Source: Myoxocephalus aenaeus
Lineage: Eukaryota > Chordata > Actinopteri > Perciformes > Cottidae
Direction: 5' to 3'
NCBI GenBank assembly: GCA_038501785.1
Contig: JBAMJR010000024.1
Span: 2,052,501-2,116,500, forward strand
DNA: 64,000 nucleotides
Under the pieces are notes generated by a model. It was not told where the DNA came from. It worked only from the letters and a program-made list of their open reading frames with translations, and ran no database searches. This document shows, one piece after another, positions 11,141-22,616 of this stretch. Position numbers and translations under genes: made by a program. The first letter of the stretch is position 1; each line of letters begins with the position of its first letter.

Positions 11141-11816
11141 TATGAAGGTAGATTTGTGTCTTTATTACGCAAAAAAATATGTTTTGAGAGCAAATTTCTC
11201 GTTTGTAACTAGAATTTCTGGCTACAATTAAAAACATATTTGCTCTCAAATCAAAAACCTTTGCTCTCAAATCAAAAACCTTTGCAAGCCTGTAACGTTA
11301 GCCCACAGTGAGCTAACGTTACATGCACGCAGAAAGTGGGGCTTCATGTCAACACAGCAGCCCTCCATGTCGTTCTTTAAAAAAAGAGAGTCCACGGCAC
11401 TAACAACATGAAAACAAAGGGAAGTGCTGCTACATTTAAAATACTTTTGACAAAACAGAGCAATATGATGTCAACTTACTTCCATGTCCTCCTCACCGTA
11501 ACCTCCCGTTAGCGTAGCGTGCCAAGAGCCCAGTCACACCCACCAATAGAAACTCCTCGCTCATTCAGCAGCGTATGCCCCGCCCACTACGTCCAAACTG
11601 AAGTTGTAGCTTTTCATTTTGAAAGCGTAGGTTTCTTTTTTGAGAGCGTAGGTTTTTTTTTTGAGAGCGCAGGTTTTTTTTTTGAGAGCGCAGTTTTCTT
11701 TTTGAGAGCAACAGTTTTTATTTTGAGAGCAAATATTTTTTTACTTGTAGCCAGAAATTCTAGTTACAAACATGTTTTTTTTGTTTGCGTAATAAAGACA
11801 CAAATCTACCTTCATA
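11141..11816. mobile_element. Non-autonomous DNA transposon, 676 bp, long TIRs, 6-bp TSD, inside the LINE
   Basis: The ends are perfect mirror images (TATGAAGGTAGATTTG at 11141; its complement ending at 11816), with similarity extending about 100 bp inward. TGGTTT occurs directly outside both ends (11135-11140 and 11817-11822). Removing the element plus one TGGTTT makes the host LINE frame continuous, which confirms the boundaries. Inside are mirrored arrays of a roughly 20-bp T-rich unit containing GAGAGC (about six copies at 11621-11742, two to three at about 11238-11285), a perfect 12-bp hairpin (11291-11302 / 11312-11323), and about 280 bp of unique core. No transposase is encoded. A 6-bp duplication and TAY termini would fit the IS3EU superfamily as I recall it; this is inference. 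Confidence 0.92.
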
Positions 11817-11866
11817 TGGTTTCCTCCTGATTAAGCTGTATAAGATGTAGCAGACGTCTGAGTTTT

Positions 11867-12465
11867 GGAAACTTTAATTATAAGGTTTGATTTTCTGTGT
11901 TTCTCTAAATCTGTCATAGTTGTTTGACCACTCAGAGCCACCGTAAAAAAACTAAATGGAAACATCATTCAAACTGAATCTGATTCACTTCGTTCATTCA
12001 TCTCAAAATGATAGCTTCATGCTAATGTCATTCATTATCCCTGTTCGGGACTAGCGCTCATGTAATTAATTCTGTTTTGTCCTGAGTCAAAAACACTTCG
12101 GACTTTGTGTGCGAGGTTTCTGTGAGGAAGATTCTAGTGAGAAGAAATACAGCTAAAGAATGTTTTATTTCTGACACAATCTAAATGTTTTGACTGGAAT
12201 GTTGAAGTGAGCTGATTTTATTACTTTCAATATTTTCATTTATTACATACGTTCAAAAATGTCCACATTTTTGTCTCTGATTTCTGACCTCAAACCATTA
12301 TACATTTTGAAGTGCCATTTTTATTCTATACCAGTGAGGAAAACATTTTCTATCTCAAACATAATATAATCATATCTTATTTTACCATCACACACATACA
12401 CAAATAATTATAGATTGTGGAATAGCAGCATTTAGTTGGCATGGTAACATACTGCACAACCTGGA
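11867..12465. other. Intergenic, no gene seen
   Basis: AT-rich unique sequence with no coding frame and no recognisable repeat. Confidence 0.5.
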
Positions 12466-12525
12466 CTGTGAGGGTGTACACTGTGAGGCTGTACACTGTG
12501 AGGGTGTACACTGTGAGGGTGTACA
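12466..12525. repeat. 15-bp minisatellite, four units
   Basis: CTGTGAGGGTGTACA repeats four times, with one G-to-C change in unit 2. Because the unit is a multiple of three, the minus strand reads as a repeated pentapeptide (VHPHS), but the surrounding frame is not gene-like. Confidence 0.95.
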
Positions 12526-12895
12526 CTGTGGTGTGACGGTGTGCGACAGAGCTTGTACAGTTTTCGGAAGGTCTGAGTGTTACACATGGGAGTGTGTGAG
12601 CGTGGCTCCATAAACACAGGGGTGTCAGAACAGGAGTTTAAGAGGGTGGAGAGGTGTGGAGGAAGGGGAGCCTCTGTAAATGTTTGTCCGAGAGTGGGGG
12701 CTGTAAAAGCATTAATGTATGTCGCACTGTGCGAAAGACGCACAGACGTGTGTGTGTGTGTGCATGTCCTGTAAGGGTGTTCTACTGATTGTATTGTATT
12801 TTTTTAATGTATGGTAACGCGCATGTACTGTTGTCTGTATTTGTGCATGCAGTAGTGTTGCAGCCAGCAGAGAGATGTACTGTTTCTCTTCGTAC

Positions 12896-12902
<7 letters not shown>

Positions 12903-12955
<53 letters not shown>

Positions 12956-13013
12956 GACATTGTGAGAGGAGTAGCAGCCTCCTCTCCTCTCCTCTCCTCT
13001 CCTCTCCTCTCCT
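12903..13013. repeat. (GT)25 followed by (CTCCT)n
   Basis: A GT array at 12903-12952 is followed after about 26 bp by a pentanucleotide CTCCT array at about 12979-13013. Both are simple repeats. Confidence 0.95.
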
Positions 13014-13113
13014 GCAGTAATCAGTAAGAGTGGAGGCCTAGCCTTCTCTACCTCTCCCTGCCTGTGGTTTGTTCACATACCGTCCCAGCCGAGCGGGTTG
13101 GAATGTGTGCATG

Positions 13114-13262
13114 TTGTGTGTGTGTGTGTGTGTGTGTATGTGTGTGTGTGTGTGTGTGTGCGCTTGTGTGTGTGCGTGCGTGAGCGTTTCTACGCGTTCT
13201 CATGTGTCATACCGATTGTGTGCACAGTAATGCGTGCATCTTTGTGTGTGTGCACATCCGCA

Positions 13263-13355
<93 letters not shown>
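13114..13355. repeat. Compound GT microsatellites ending in (GA)n
   Basis: Interrupted GT repeat at 13114-13160, a GT-rich bridge, then (GT)36 at about 13267-13338 and (GA)8 at 13339-13355. Open frames over this region are repeat artefacts. Confidence 0.96.
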
Positions 13356-14566
13356 TTTAGTGCGTTTGTGTGTAAGAATAGAGGGTGGGGGTTGAAGAGG
13401 CCCTGTGAGGGAGCAGACAGAAAAACCTGAAGGTAGTTAGTTGGCCTTTTCCCTGCAGGAAACGGCACATGAGACACATGAATTCAAACCAGCCTGTTGT
13501 GAAGTGTATGCACGTCATATGTAAATGATAAACATTTAATCAAGCCGTACTGAAGGTAGCTGGCTGAATGTCAGCCCAGGGAAGGTTAATATTATAATTG
13601 GGGGAATAAATGAAAGGAATTACAGATCAGAATGTCCCATCAGGGTGGAGGCTTCCTGTGCAATATGTTGGTCTGTTGTATTTGAACAAATGCAGCTGGA
13701 GAGGTGTTGTCCATTTTGGCTTTGTTCACTAGAAAGTGAAGCAGACCCACAAGCCCGCGAGCAGAGCTGTTTTGCAGTCAGATGTGGGCTGAAGGGGACA
13801 GAGGAAGGCATTGAAGCACCACTGTTTATGCTTTTTCCCAGACAGTCTGCGAACTTGGTAAGCCTCTCCGCTGGTTCCCAGAAACTGCAACACACACACG
13901 CTGGAAACACGCAGACATGAAACTGTCGCTCTCTCTCTCACTCTTTCTATCATACACACACACACGCACACACACTCTCTCACATACTCTGCCTCTATCA
14001 AGTTCATTAATGAATTAATGCGTCTCCCGAACAAGGCACAACGGCGGGCTCATATTACACCGGCTTGGCATGATCCCTCAGCTGATATAATCACGATGTG
14101 ATGAGAGGTTGTGATGACACATGGAACAGGGAACATTTGGTGCCTCTCCAAAATATGTCACTGTTACGATAACCCACTTACCACAATGGTATGATGACTT
14201 TGCAGACGAGGCAGAAATGTTGTACCATGTTTGAGTAGCATCTATTTGGCTCATCTTGTGACTTCAGGGTGGTGTTTGGGTTAATGATTATTCTACTTCG
14301 TTGTAAATCAAGTCCCGAGGACTAAAAACAAGACTGGGTGAGCTGCAGTGTGTGATGCTATAAAACACATCCTGGAGCTGGTTCATCACCGGTGACTCTG
14401 CAACCCAGTCGCCACGAAAAAAAGACCATATATGTAGAATGTCAATGTTTTTGCATTCGGCCAGAGTCCAAGTGAATTAGTTTATCGAGCGGACGTTATT
14501 AAAAGTTACGTATAAGAACCAAGAAAGTCCATTGAGGGTGGATGGATGGGTCAAAGAAACACATGA
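13356..14566. other. Intergenic, no gene seen
   Basis: Unique sequence. Short open frames on both strands at 13620-13920 overlap one another and match no protein family I know. Confidence 0.45.
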
Positions 14567-14855
14567 CTCTCACTCAGAAGACCACTGTTCGTGTCCCGTG
14601 TGAAATTAAACCAAAGAAAAGTAAAAGGTTTTAGTTATTAGAAACATAATGTTACACTAGTTGCATTGTTAACATTTCGTTGTTACATTATTAGTTGAAC
14701 AGAGACCATGATCTTTTTTCTAGCAGTAGTTTTGTTGCCTAAACCTAATCCCTTGTTTCATAACATTAACCACGTGGCGTTGTAAGTTTCTGATGTGAAA
14801 TGTATGCGTGGTTTGCAGGAACGTGCAATGCCAGCATTTTTTCTGCAGACTGGTC
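14567..14855 (-). repeat. Dispersed repeat family A, copy 2
   Basis: Carries three modules found in other copies: CAGAAGACCACTGTTCGTGT (about 14576), TTGTTGCCTAAACCTAA at about 14732, and a GATGTGAAATGTATG...GGTTTGCAGGAACGTGCAATG region (14791-14830). The TTGCC module is the complement of that in the 3.2-kb copy. Confidence 0.7.
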
Positions 14856-15317
14856 TGAGACTGCACGCCGTGCGATTCGTCAGTGGGATTATCAAGGAAT
14901 GTTGAACAGCTATGAAGAGATCTATCTATCGGAGTGATAACCCCTTTTGCAATGGTGCCAAACAGGGCAAAGGAAATACAACCCCTACAACTATTCAACA
15001 ACCCAAAAAAAGCAGTTTTTTTTTACTAATCCCAAGATTAAACCTTTAGGAGACTTCACGCCTAATTGTAACTTCACACAGAATTTGTATTTTATTTTCT
15101 TGTAATCATCGATTTCTGCTCCTTGTTTTGCTGGCACACCAGCAACCGTGATCTGACTGCTGATTTTTTTTCTGGCAAATTCATTGCTTTAAAATCTCAG
15201 AAAATATTAAATATTTTTTCTATATTAAATTAGTGTTTTTGCTATTAATTTACAATTTATTCTCAGAGAATATCCAAGAATATCCAAGAGTTTTTTTCTT
15301 CCTTCCCCTGGCTCAGT

Positions 15318-15320
15318 AAT

Positions 15321-15367
<47 letters not shown>
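15318..15367. repeat. (TA)n(GA)n compound microsatellite
   Basis: About 13 TA units run directly into about 11 GA units. Confidence 0.96.
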
Positions 15368-15369
<2 letters not shown>

Positions 15370-16066
15370 TTTGTACCTACAATAACCCTAATATCCAGTC
15401 GTAGGTGATGTATTGACTTCCATTGGTTGTGGATAGTTCTGTTGTACCAAAGTTGATTCATAAGAAGTTATTTGGTTGTTGCTTCTCATCTACGGATCTC
15501 TTCAGCCTTCTGTGGATCTCTCTTGAGTCGGTTCCTCGTGTACATTCATACATACCAAGCACATGCAATCAACATACTTAATTAGTGCACCCTATAATTA
15601 CCAACAAGTCTGCACGCTGTCTCTGTAATGGGATAAATTCACAGTAGATTTCACAGGCTGCTATTAAATTGTCAGTGGACAAACTCCTGAGATCTTTATA
15701 ACATCACAGATTTGCATATTTTTCCGTCACATTCTTGTAGCTTTGAGAACGAGTTGTTCATAGTCACTGGTGTTTAGGTTGGATTCAGATTAGCATATCG
15801 AATGAGCATTAGTGTCACATTGTCTGTGGTTTAGTTAGGATGAGAAGATCACTGACTCTCTTGAACAATCCATATGCAACGACGCTGCAGCAGGAAAGCT
15901 TCTCACCATCCGAGTGGGGCGGCAGCAGGTCAACGGGAATCTATAATTCAGTGTGAAGCACGGCTGCAGTATTAAACAAGAGCAAACAAAGAAAAGACAA
16001 AGCAAGACACAGAAAGAAGGCGAGCGCAACGGCAGGAGAATGAAATCATTCAAATCATTTAGAATT
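15368..16066. other. Intergenic, no gene seen
   Basis: Unique AT-rich sequence without a supported feature. Confidence 0.5.
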
Positions 16067-16106
16067 AAGTCAAGTTTATTTATATAGCCCCAAATCACAA
16101 ATCACA
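16067..16106 (+). repeat. Short fragment of a common fish dispersed repeat
   Basis: CAAGTTTATTTATATAGCCC followed by AAATCACAAATCAC is a string I recognise as part of a very abundant teleost retroelement-related repeat. Only about 40 bp remain, so the class cannot be shown here. Confidence 0.6.
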
Positions 16107-16282
16107 TGTTTTCCTGCTCATATGACACCCTCTATAATTAGAAGCCTGCCAGCCGTTTAACAAGCCCTGTAGCCTAAAAATGATGCTCCTATACAACGAA
16201 ACTGCATTGTGAGTACAATTTTGTCGGAAACGTATTTTGTCGTAGATTATATTTACTTTTGTAGTATCACACATGTGGATGA

Positions 16283-16400
16283 GTCAGAACAAACAGAGCT
16301 TTTTACCCAGAAGACTTCCGTTTGTGTCCCATGTGAACAAAGTCATGTTGTTGCCCTAAAACTAAGCAAGTATTGTCATTGCGTTTTTTCTTAAATTGGT
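16283..16400 (-). repeat. Dispersed repeat family A, partial copy
   Basis: Shares the module CAGAAGACTTCCGTTTGTGT followed by CCCATGTGAA and TTGTTGCCCTAAAACTAAG with the copy at 14.6 kb. Confidence 0.6.
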
Positions 16401-16699
16401 TTAAATTTCAACGTAATTTAAAGACAAATCATAGTAGTAAACCTGCCCGAGCATTTTGATTCAATTTAACAATCTTATCCAGATTTCAAATCTTTTAAGA
16501 CTAAAACCCAAGATTATTTTTGTATTTGTTCTCATTTAAACGTAAAAGAAATATGGTGTCCAAAGTAATCTACCAGGAATGTGCACTTGCACATATTTGA
16601 TTAGCCACGCCTTGCCGGGTGATGATGCATTGTGAGAAAAGTAGAGCCGGGTTCAACTTTTTCGCCGAAATAGTTTTTATTCAGTAGACCCAGCTTTAA

Positions 16700-17075
16700 T
16701 TAAACCGGGCTGCAGACACTCTTCTGTTAGGTTGAACTACCCGATCTGTGGACGGCTTTTGAAGCCTTGAGTTCGGCTTTTTGACCATCGCCATTTTGGT
16801 TTCTGGTTGTCGCCATCTTGGCTTTTTGCAACCAGAGTGACCCGAGAGGGTGGAGCTCATTACAACCGAATGCTGAACACGACAGTTCAGGCTTTTTGGC
16901 CGTCGCTATCTCACTGTAAACGGGTTTGAGTTGTAAGAAGAAAACACGGACAACACTCAACCCTGACAACGCCGTGGCAGCGACCTTTCAATCACAAGGT
17001 AGCCACGCCCTGAAGCATACCCGACATTTTACTCTATATGGGACCATCATTTACAGAATGAACATATCATTTCCC
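16700..17075 (-). repeat. Dispersed repeat family E, minus copy
   Basis: Contains GCCATCTTGGCTTTTTGCAA, GAGTGACCCGAGAGGGTGGA, CAATCACAAGGTAGCCACGC and GGACCATCATTTACAGAATG. The complements of several of these strings occur in the 29.3-29.9 kb copy, and part is repeated at 18.5 kb. The overlapping short open frame (16727-16969, minus) is produced by the repeat and is not a gene. Confidence 0.8.
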
Positions 17076-18208
17076 ATCTTTCCCATCTGGACACATGTAA
17101 TTACCGGACACCTTTCTATTGTTTGTACTGCATTCACTGGTTAATGATTACAGGACTTTAGGTGCTGCTGGGCGCATCTGAATGAAGCTGTTGGAGACCA
17201 ACCCTGACCTCCCGACCTCCACCCGCTACCCTACACTCACACAGTATGGAGCTGTGTCTCTTATGAAGGGGACAGTACAATATGCTCCCACATATGTCTC
17301 TGCGTCTCTTCTCTCTTTGAGCTCATCCTAAGCCACCGCCCAGTCTAATTCCAGCCTGCATCTCAGTGCCTGGAAAAAAAGGAAAACACAGAGTCATAAA
17401 CACACCAGATTAGGTCAGAGTTGGTTTCATAACCACTCCATGACCTCTTTACTCCCCCCCCTCTTTTTCCTTTTCTTTCTCTTTCCCTTTCTGTCTCTCG
17501 CTTCTTTTCTCTTCTCTTTTCTTTTCCTTCCTTCTCCTTCTCATCTCTCTGCTCTCCACTTTCTGCAGACCAATCTGTCCTCTATTTGGCTTCAGTCTCT
17601 TTTCCAATCTTCCTTATCCGCCGCTCCCTTTTTATGTGCTCTATCTTCACACTCTTTCACCCACTTTATAAGGTCCCGCTGTACCTCTAAACTTCACAAG
17701 TCCCGCGCTCCTTGTATTCCCCGTTCCCTTTTTACCTTTTCTGTCTTTTCTTTTTCTTTTTTCCTCACCACGCTTGCACAGAATTCATTTTCCATTTTCT
17801 GTGCTACGGCCATCTTAGTCACCAACTCTCAGCAGCTTGGTGTCTCAACACGGCAGCCGGACCATAACAGCATGTATAGTCAAATCAATATATAGATGAT
17901 TTCCGGCAATCATAAAAAAAAAAGGCAGAGATTGATGGAAATAGCATTGAGGTGATATGTGAAAAAAAGTATTATGGTACATGTAGAGTACACCTGTTTT
18001 CCTTTCCCCAATCATATACCACATACATACAGTATACCAACCCATTTATTTTTTTATTTATTATTTATTTTTTAGTTCGCCCTCGTCGTTTTGGGGCTGT
18101 ATGGAGTTTTGGTTTGCCTGTTATCGTCTAGCTGGACCTGCCCGCCATTGGGGCCTTGAACCTGTGACCCTGTGTCTAGGCTTGCGTTGAGGCGACACTT
18201 AAGCCAGC
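17076..18208. other. Intergenic with a pyrimidine-rich tract
   Basis: Positions about 17440-17800 are strongly C/T-biased, giving a 151-codon open frame rich in Phe, Leu and Ser. This is explained by composition, and I do not call a gene. Confidence 0.5.
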
Positions 18209-18345
18209 GTCTATGGAGTGCTGCAGGGATGACGGAACAGGAAGTTAGCGTCTTACTGGTTCCCTCGACAAAAAGCCAATGGAATTTGACCTACATTACA
18301 TTGGAAACAAAACAGTCAAAGAACAAGGCGAGATAATCAGAAAAT
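18209..18345 (+). repeat. Dispersed repeat fragment
   Basis: GGAGTGCTGCAGGGATGACG and CCCTCGACAAAAAGCCAATG are strings that I recognise from a repeat found in many fish genomes. There is no second copy in the window, so the call rests on memory. Confidence 0.5.
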
Positions 18346-18464
18346 AAAGATGATATGATTTAAGTTCAGTATTTAAAAAGATAAAACCCTCAAATATTTA
18401 GTAAATTGTAGTATTAATTAGTTAAGTAGTAGTGTTTTATTGGGCATCAACCCTTACGTTTATG

Positions 18465-18625
18465 TGCATATTGTTGCTTTATGGTCAATTTGACTCTAAA
18501 TGGACCATGATTAACAAAATGAACATCATGCTGTATTGAAGGAGACTTGAAACTAGAGATTGAAACCATAAACTCATGTTTACAATGTTTACCGAGGTAA
18601 TAATTCAAGTAAGAAGTAAGAGAAG
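18465..18625 (-). repeat. Dispersed repeat family E, partial minus copy
   Basis: The complement of this stretch matches the 29.3-29.5 kb copy closely (AAACATTGTAAACA, GTTTATGGT, CAAGTCT-CTTCAATACAGC, ATGATGTTCAT). Confidence 0.75.
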
Positions 18626-18799
18626 AGTAATTTAGAGTAAGGGTGAAAATTGTGTCTCATATATGCTTGTGGTCACACGGGATGAGACTGTTTTGAGTCA
18701 TTAAAAATATCTTCATTGTATCAACCGCCTTTTAGTCTGTATTTAGGTCATTCCTGCCTGTGCTGCTTCCATCAGCCACAACATTTGCTAATAAAGTTT

Positions 18800-18950
18800 A
18801 AAGGGGCGTTCCACCAATTCCAGTCGTATAATGTTTTCTGTGGCTCTGGAGGGAGCTTTGTCAAGTCTGAGAAAATAACCCTGATGATGTCATCGGGATT
18901 TTATCAGTTTTCTCAATGTGGCTTTTAGGGACTAACACTTCTTTACGGCA
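18800..18950 (+). repeat. Dispersed repeat family F, copy 1
   Basis: AAGGGGCGTTCCACCAATTC, CTGTGGCTCTGGAGGGAGCT and CCTGATGATGTCATCGGG belong to a repeat I recognise from fish. The 3' part of the same family is at 41470-41650, sharing the near-palindromic core GATGATGTCATC. Confidence 0.65.
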
Positions 18951-20364
18951 GGCTTACATTTTAAACTGTGGGTCTCCATTTGTAAAAGGCAGGGAGGGTC
19001 TAACGAGAGACACATTCAAGTTGCATTGTAGGAAATAGGATCCAGTGTTTTTAGAGCTTGATTCATACTGGGGACTAAAAGTCAGGATATGTTAGTGTTG
19101 GGTTAATCAAATGTGTTGCCATCCAACAAGCAGGTCTGACTGAGTTTACTGACAGCTTTTCCCTCAGCCTCTGCAGTCCCCCAACTTTATGTCAACACAT
19201 TATATACTGAAGTAGTCTTTTAAGGGAGCCCGCCTATTCATTCCGTCATTTTGTATTCTCTTATATCCCTTCTGGAAAAACATAGTTCTAAAATTAAGAT
19301 ATGACATTTACTTTAAAGATAATGCAGCTTTAAATCAGTAGAAAGTATTTATTTCCTTATCATTCATTTCTTTAAACCTATTCGATGTTGTGAACGTCTG
19401 GATCCAACCGAATCCAATCTATATTAGGGACATTTCACCAATCCATCACTGAGCAATCTAACAGAAATTAATGAGACTGGCCAACATAAGATAAATACTC
19501 CAAACTAATACCAAAAACTACTCAAAATACATGTGTAATTCCAGGCTCACATGTTGTTTAGAATGAACCAGACCAACTCTTATTCCTGCTGAGTTTCACT
19601 GTGAGGGAATGAGAGATGAAACCACAGGAATAAAACCATACAGCGTAGTCTAAGCTTGGATAAGACTGGTCAGCTAATCTCTATCTGGGCCAAAGGACAA
19701 CACTTTTTAAAGAGAATTTTGTATGTCTTTATTTGATCACAACATCGGAACTTTGTATTCTATAGCACTAGATTTAAGATGAGAAATATAGAGAGAAATG
19801 TACGCATTATTAAGTGTATTTATAATACAAAATCATGAGCATATGTGGAGTATCCTGATCTAAACCATCTGCACAAAAACATATTGCATCATACATATTG
19901 ACTAGCTGGCATATAGTTCATAGTGAAACAAATGCGGGGTTCCTCAGATGTATATTTTGTAAAGCACAAATGCTGCTTTCGGAATGGATCTTGAATGATT
20001 TATTGGCCATAAAATTCATTGATCACAGCTTTTCAGAAACGCGTGATGTAACTCAGTGTTGAACACTAACAGCATGGCTGCCGGGCACGTTTGTGGCCAA
20101 ATATTCTGTAATCTGTTGTGGTAATTTAATTAGTCAAGAAAGAATGTGATTAATCAAATCAATTAGATTGCACTATGAAACATAAATCATGTTTCCCCAG
20201 TCTCATTACCAACCTCGGGGTGGACGCGTGAAAGAGTGTGTCCGTGTGTTCGTGCAAACGTGTGTGTGCATGTCTCAATGTGGCAATGCGTCCAATTGTG
20301 GCAGCGAGAACATGTGGGTCTGTCTGTCCTTTAGCAGCAACCATTTTATATACCGAGGGTATCC

Positions 20365-20367
<3 letters not shown>
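18951..20367. other. Intergenic, no gene seen
   Basis: AT-rich unique sequence with no exon, no RNA gene and no recognisable element. Confidence 0.5.

Positions 20368-20459
<92 letters not shown>
20368..20459. repeat. (GT)45 microsatellite
   Basis: About 91 bp of uninterrupted TG/GT. Confidence 0.98.
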
Positions 20460-20633
20460 GACGTGTGCAGTTAGTGTACACTGGGGAGTAGCTCGAGAGG
20501 AAAAAGAGAGGGATAAGCATTTGCAGGCTGCAATTATGGGTAATTTTCCAACAGCAGCTAAATTAAAGCCCCCCAAAACAAAACAAAGCGGGCAAATTTA
20601 CTCCCTGGACGAGTCTGTCACTGATACACACAA

Positions 20634-20662
20634 CAGACAGAGAGAGACAGACAGACAGAGGT

Positions 20663-20704
<42 letters not shown>

Positions 20705-20712
20705 GGGGGGGG
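20634..20712 (+). repeat. (GACA)/(GA)n polypurine tract ending in a G19-20 run
   Basis: GACA and GA units run into an unbroken G run at about 20694-20712. The array is purine-only on one strand from about 20672. The same arrangement (GA-rich followed by a long G run) recurs upstream of the SSBP exon 1. Confidence 0.93.
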
Positions 20713-21124
20713 CGACCGTTATACATGCAAAGCTTTAGGCAGCATCTATAATACAAATATTGACAAGTGACGTTTGTCATTTGTTGAGTCAGTTTGGTTC
20801 ACACGGGGACTCGGGCAGTTTACTCATCTCTTTCCTTTGGGCCCCAATCAGGAGGAGCCTTACTTGGTTGCTATGGCATCACATTTGGTTGTATGTTGTG
20901 CATATTCAGGTTAAACATACAGTGGGTATTCAGCTTGGAAGGGGAGAATACCTTTATAAACTGTATGCTGTGGTGGTGTATATACTAGCCAGATTGTTTT
21001 AGTTTTTTTCTCTAAAATCTTCGTGGATTACATACAAACTGATTTTGCGGGATATCTCCAAATTTCAGCACATCATTTTTTTTCCCAGATATAGCTATGA
21101 TTGCTGGATAAGAACAGCCTGCCT
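20713..21124. other. Intergenic, no gene seen
   Basis: Unique sequence without supported features. Confidence 0.5.
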
Positions 21125-21270
21125 TTATTTGAACCGTAACTATGATCTCTTCCTAAACCTAACCAAGTCGTCTTGTTGCCAAAACATAACAAAGTAGTTC
21201 CCATTCCCAACGTGTTTAAAACTGCGACCATTTTGTTCCGCTGTGTCAAATAGATGAAATAGATTAACCT
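21125..21270 (-). repeat. Dispersed repeat family A, partial copy
   Basis: ATGATCTCTTCCTAAACCTA followed by ACCAAGTCGTCTTGTTGCC is the complement of the family A core seen at 3.2 and 30.6 kb. Confidence 0.65.
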
Positions 21271-22291
21271 TTTCAAGTATTTGTCATTGAAGACATGGAA
21301 ACACGGTCAAATCTGAGTTAGCGGTACAAACAATACACAATGTAAACATTCTGTCTTCCAAATGTAGATAAAATTCAGTCTCAGGTTCTCACAATCCGGC
21401 TCTGAGAACGAGGAGTAATGGAGGGTGAAGTTGGGTAGGTGTGACTCATCCTGTTCTGAGAATCACCAGAGCTGAAATTATAAGCTGGTATGCATATCAA
21501 TGAGAACTGAGCTACCATGACAACTCCCAATGATCTGAGTGTCTCTCCCAACATGTATACCTTTTTGCTCATTCAGCTTTCCCACTTTATGGACGCCGAC
21601 TCGCATCAGAATTTTACACGAGCTCCGGATATGTTGCAGTGTGAAATGTTAGTATTCTTGCAGCAGTATTTTCTGTGAAACTACCCTTTAATGCACTCTG
21701 CGTCTCCCACAGCGAGGTGATAGCAGAGAGCAGCCACGGTGCAGAAGAGGGGTTAATTAACTAAACCTCACAGTGTCACTGCACTCCTCTCCTCTTATTT
21801 CCTTTTCTCTCCTCTCGTCTCTTGCCCAGGGCCACTTTTATAGTTGATGTTGTTTCCAATGACACCAGAACGACCATCATTAAAAGCCAACCATCATATA
21901 GCCCATAGCGCAGTAATCCCATCAAAAGGAAACAGGGTAACAACGTCTGTCTAATCCCTCATTAGCCTAGCTCCTCCCCTCACATCTTAAACCCCCCCTT
22001 CTCCACCAAACACCAGTAATTAGCTTACCGCTAACGAGTCGCCAGAGGTAGCAATAGTTCATCTGCGACAACTCATGTTAAAGTTAAAAAACGCTGCTGG
22101 AACAATGGCATACATCAATGTCTTTTACTGAGTATCACATACTCCCCAACCATACCCAATAATGACAACTGGGACAGATAACCATTTCAATTTCAGAAAT
22201 CATTTAAGCAATCAAAAATGAATCCTCTCTGTTATGAATCCATCGTTAGCGTTATGGCTTTAAATATGGATTGCTGAACAGAATTGAATTG
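21271..22291. other. Intergenic, no gene seen
   Basis: Unique sequence. No coding exon is recognised. Confidence 0.5.
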
Positions 22292-22490
22292 GGAACAGAC
22301 ATTCATGGTGACCAGAGGATGAATCTTTTCCTCTAATGCCGTCCTCAGGCCAAAATCTATATTTATCTAATACTGTGGTTTATGACGAAATACCCCATCA
22401 GCCTCTGCTGAACGGGGTAAACATGATACCTGCTGAGCATCAACATGTCAGCATGCTGGCTAACATGTTGATGTTTAAGCTCAGAGAACC
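22292..22490 (+). repeat. Dispersed repeat family C, copy 2
   Basis: GGGAACAGACATTCATGGTG, CCAGAGGATGAAT, GGTTTATGACGAAATACC and CAACATGTCAGCATGCTGGC match the family seen at 8310-8670. The first part of the family is missing here. Confidence 0.7.
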
Positions 22491-22616
22491 TGGCAACGAC
22501 CTCCAGTTCTGGAAAGTGAAGCTAATGTGGAAATGCCTTACACTTGCATATTTTTCTCCTCTGAATTTTAACCATTTCACAATGTGTTTTTCAGTTTATG
22601 GAAGTTAATTGTTGGT

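Larger units (their letters stand above)
9107..11866 (-). mobile_element. Tx1/L1-type LINE, 5'-truncated, interrupted by a DNA transposon
   Basis: Minus-strand LINE remnant starting inside the reverse transcriptase domain (near 11866) and running to the end of ORF2 at 9107. Conserved pieces in sense order are LRRLLHLIQ (about 11855-11830), SLDAQKAFDRVEW (about 11115-11080), GTKQGDLLSPLIF (about 10945-10905), YADD (10824-10813), LWNGKKPRIS (about 10370), and a Cys/His motif CWKCN..GTFIH..WE (about 9580-9530). This order is that of L1-clade ORF2, most like Tx1-type fish L1. The endonuclease domain is absent. An inserted element occupies 11141-11816. The 3' boundary below 9107 is unresolved. Confidence 0.9.

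Noticed and set aside
11139..11818. TA target duplication (Tc1/mariner assignment) for the nested transposon
   Set aside because: With a 2-bp duplication the host LINE frame does not close, while with TGGTTT it does.
17440..17895. 151-codon frame rich in Phe, Leu and Ser
   Set aside because: Explained by a pyrimidine-rich tract; no domain or splice structure.
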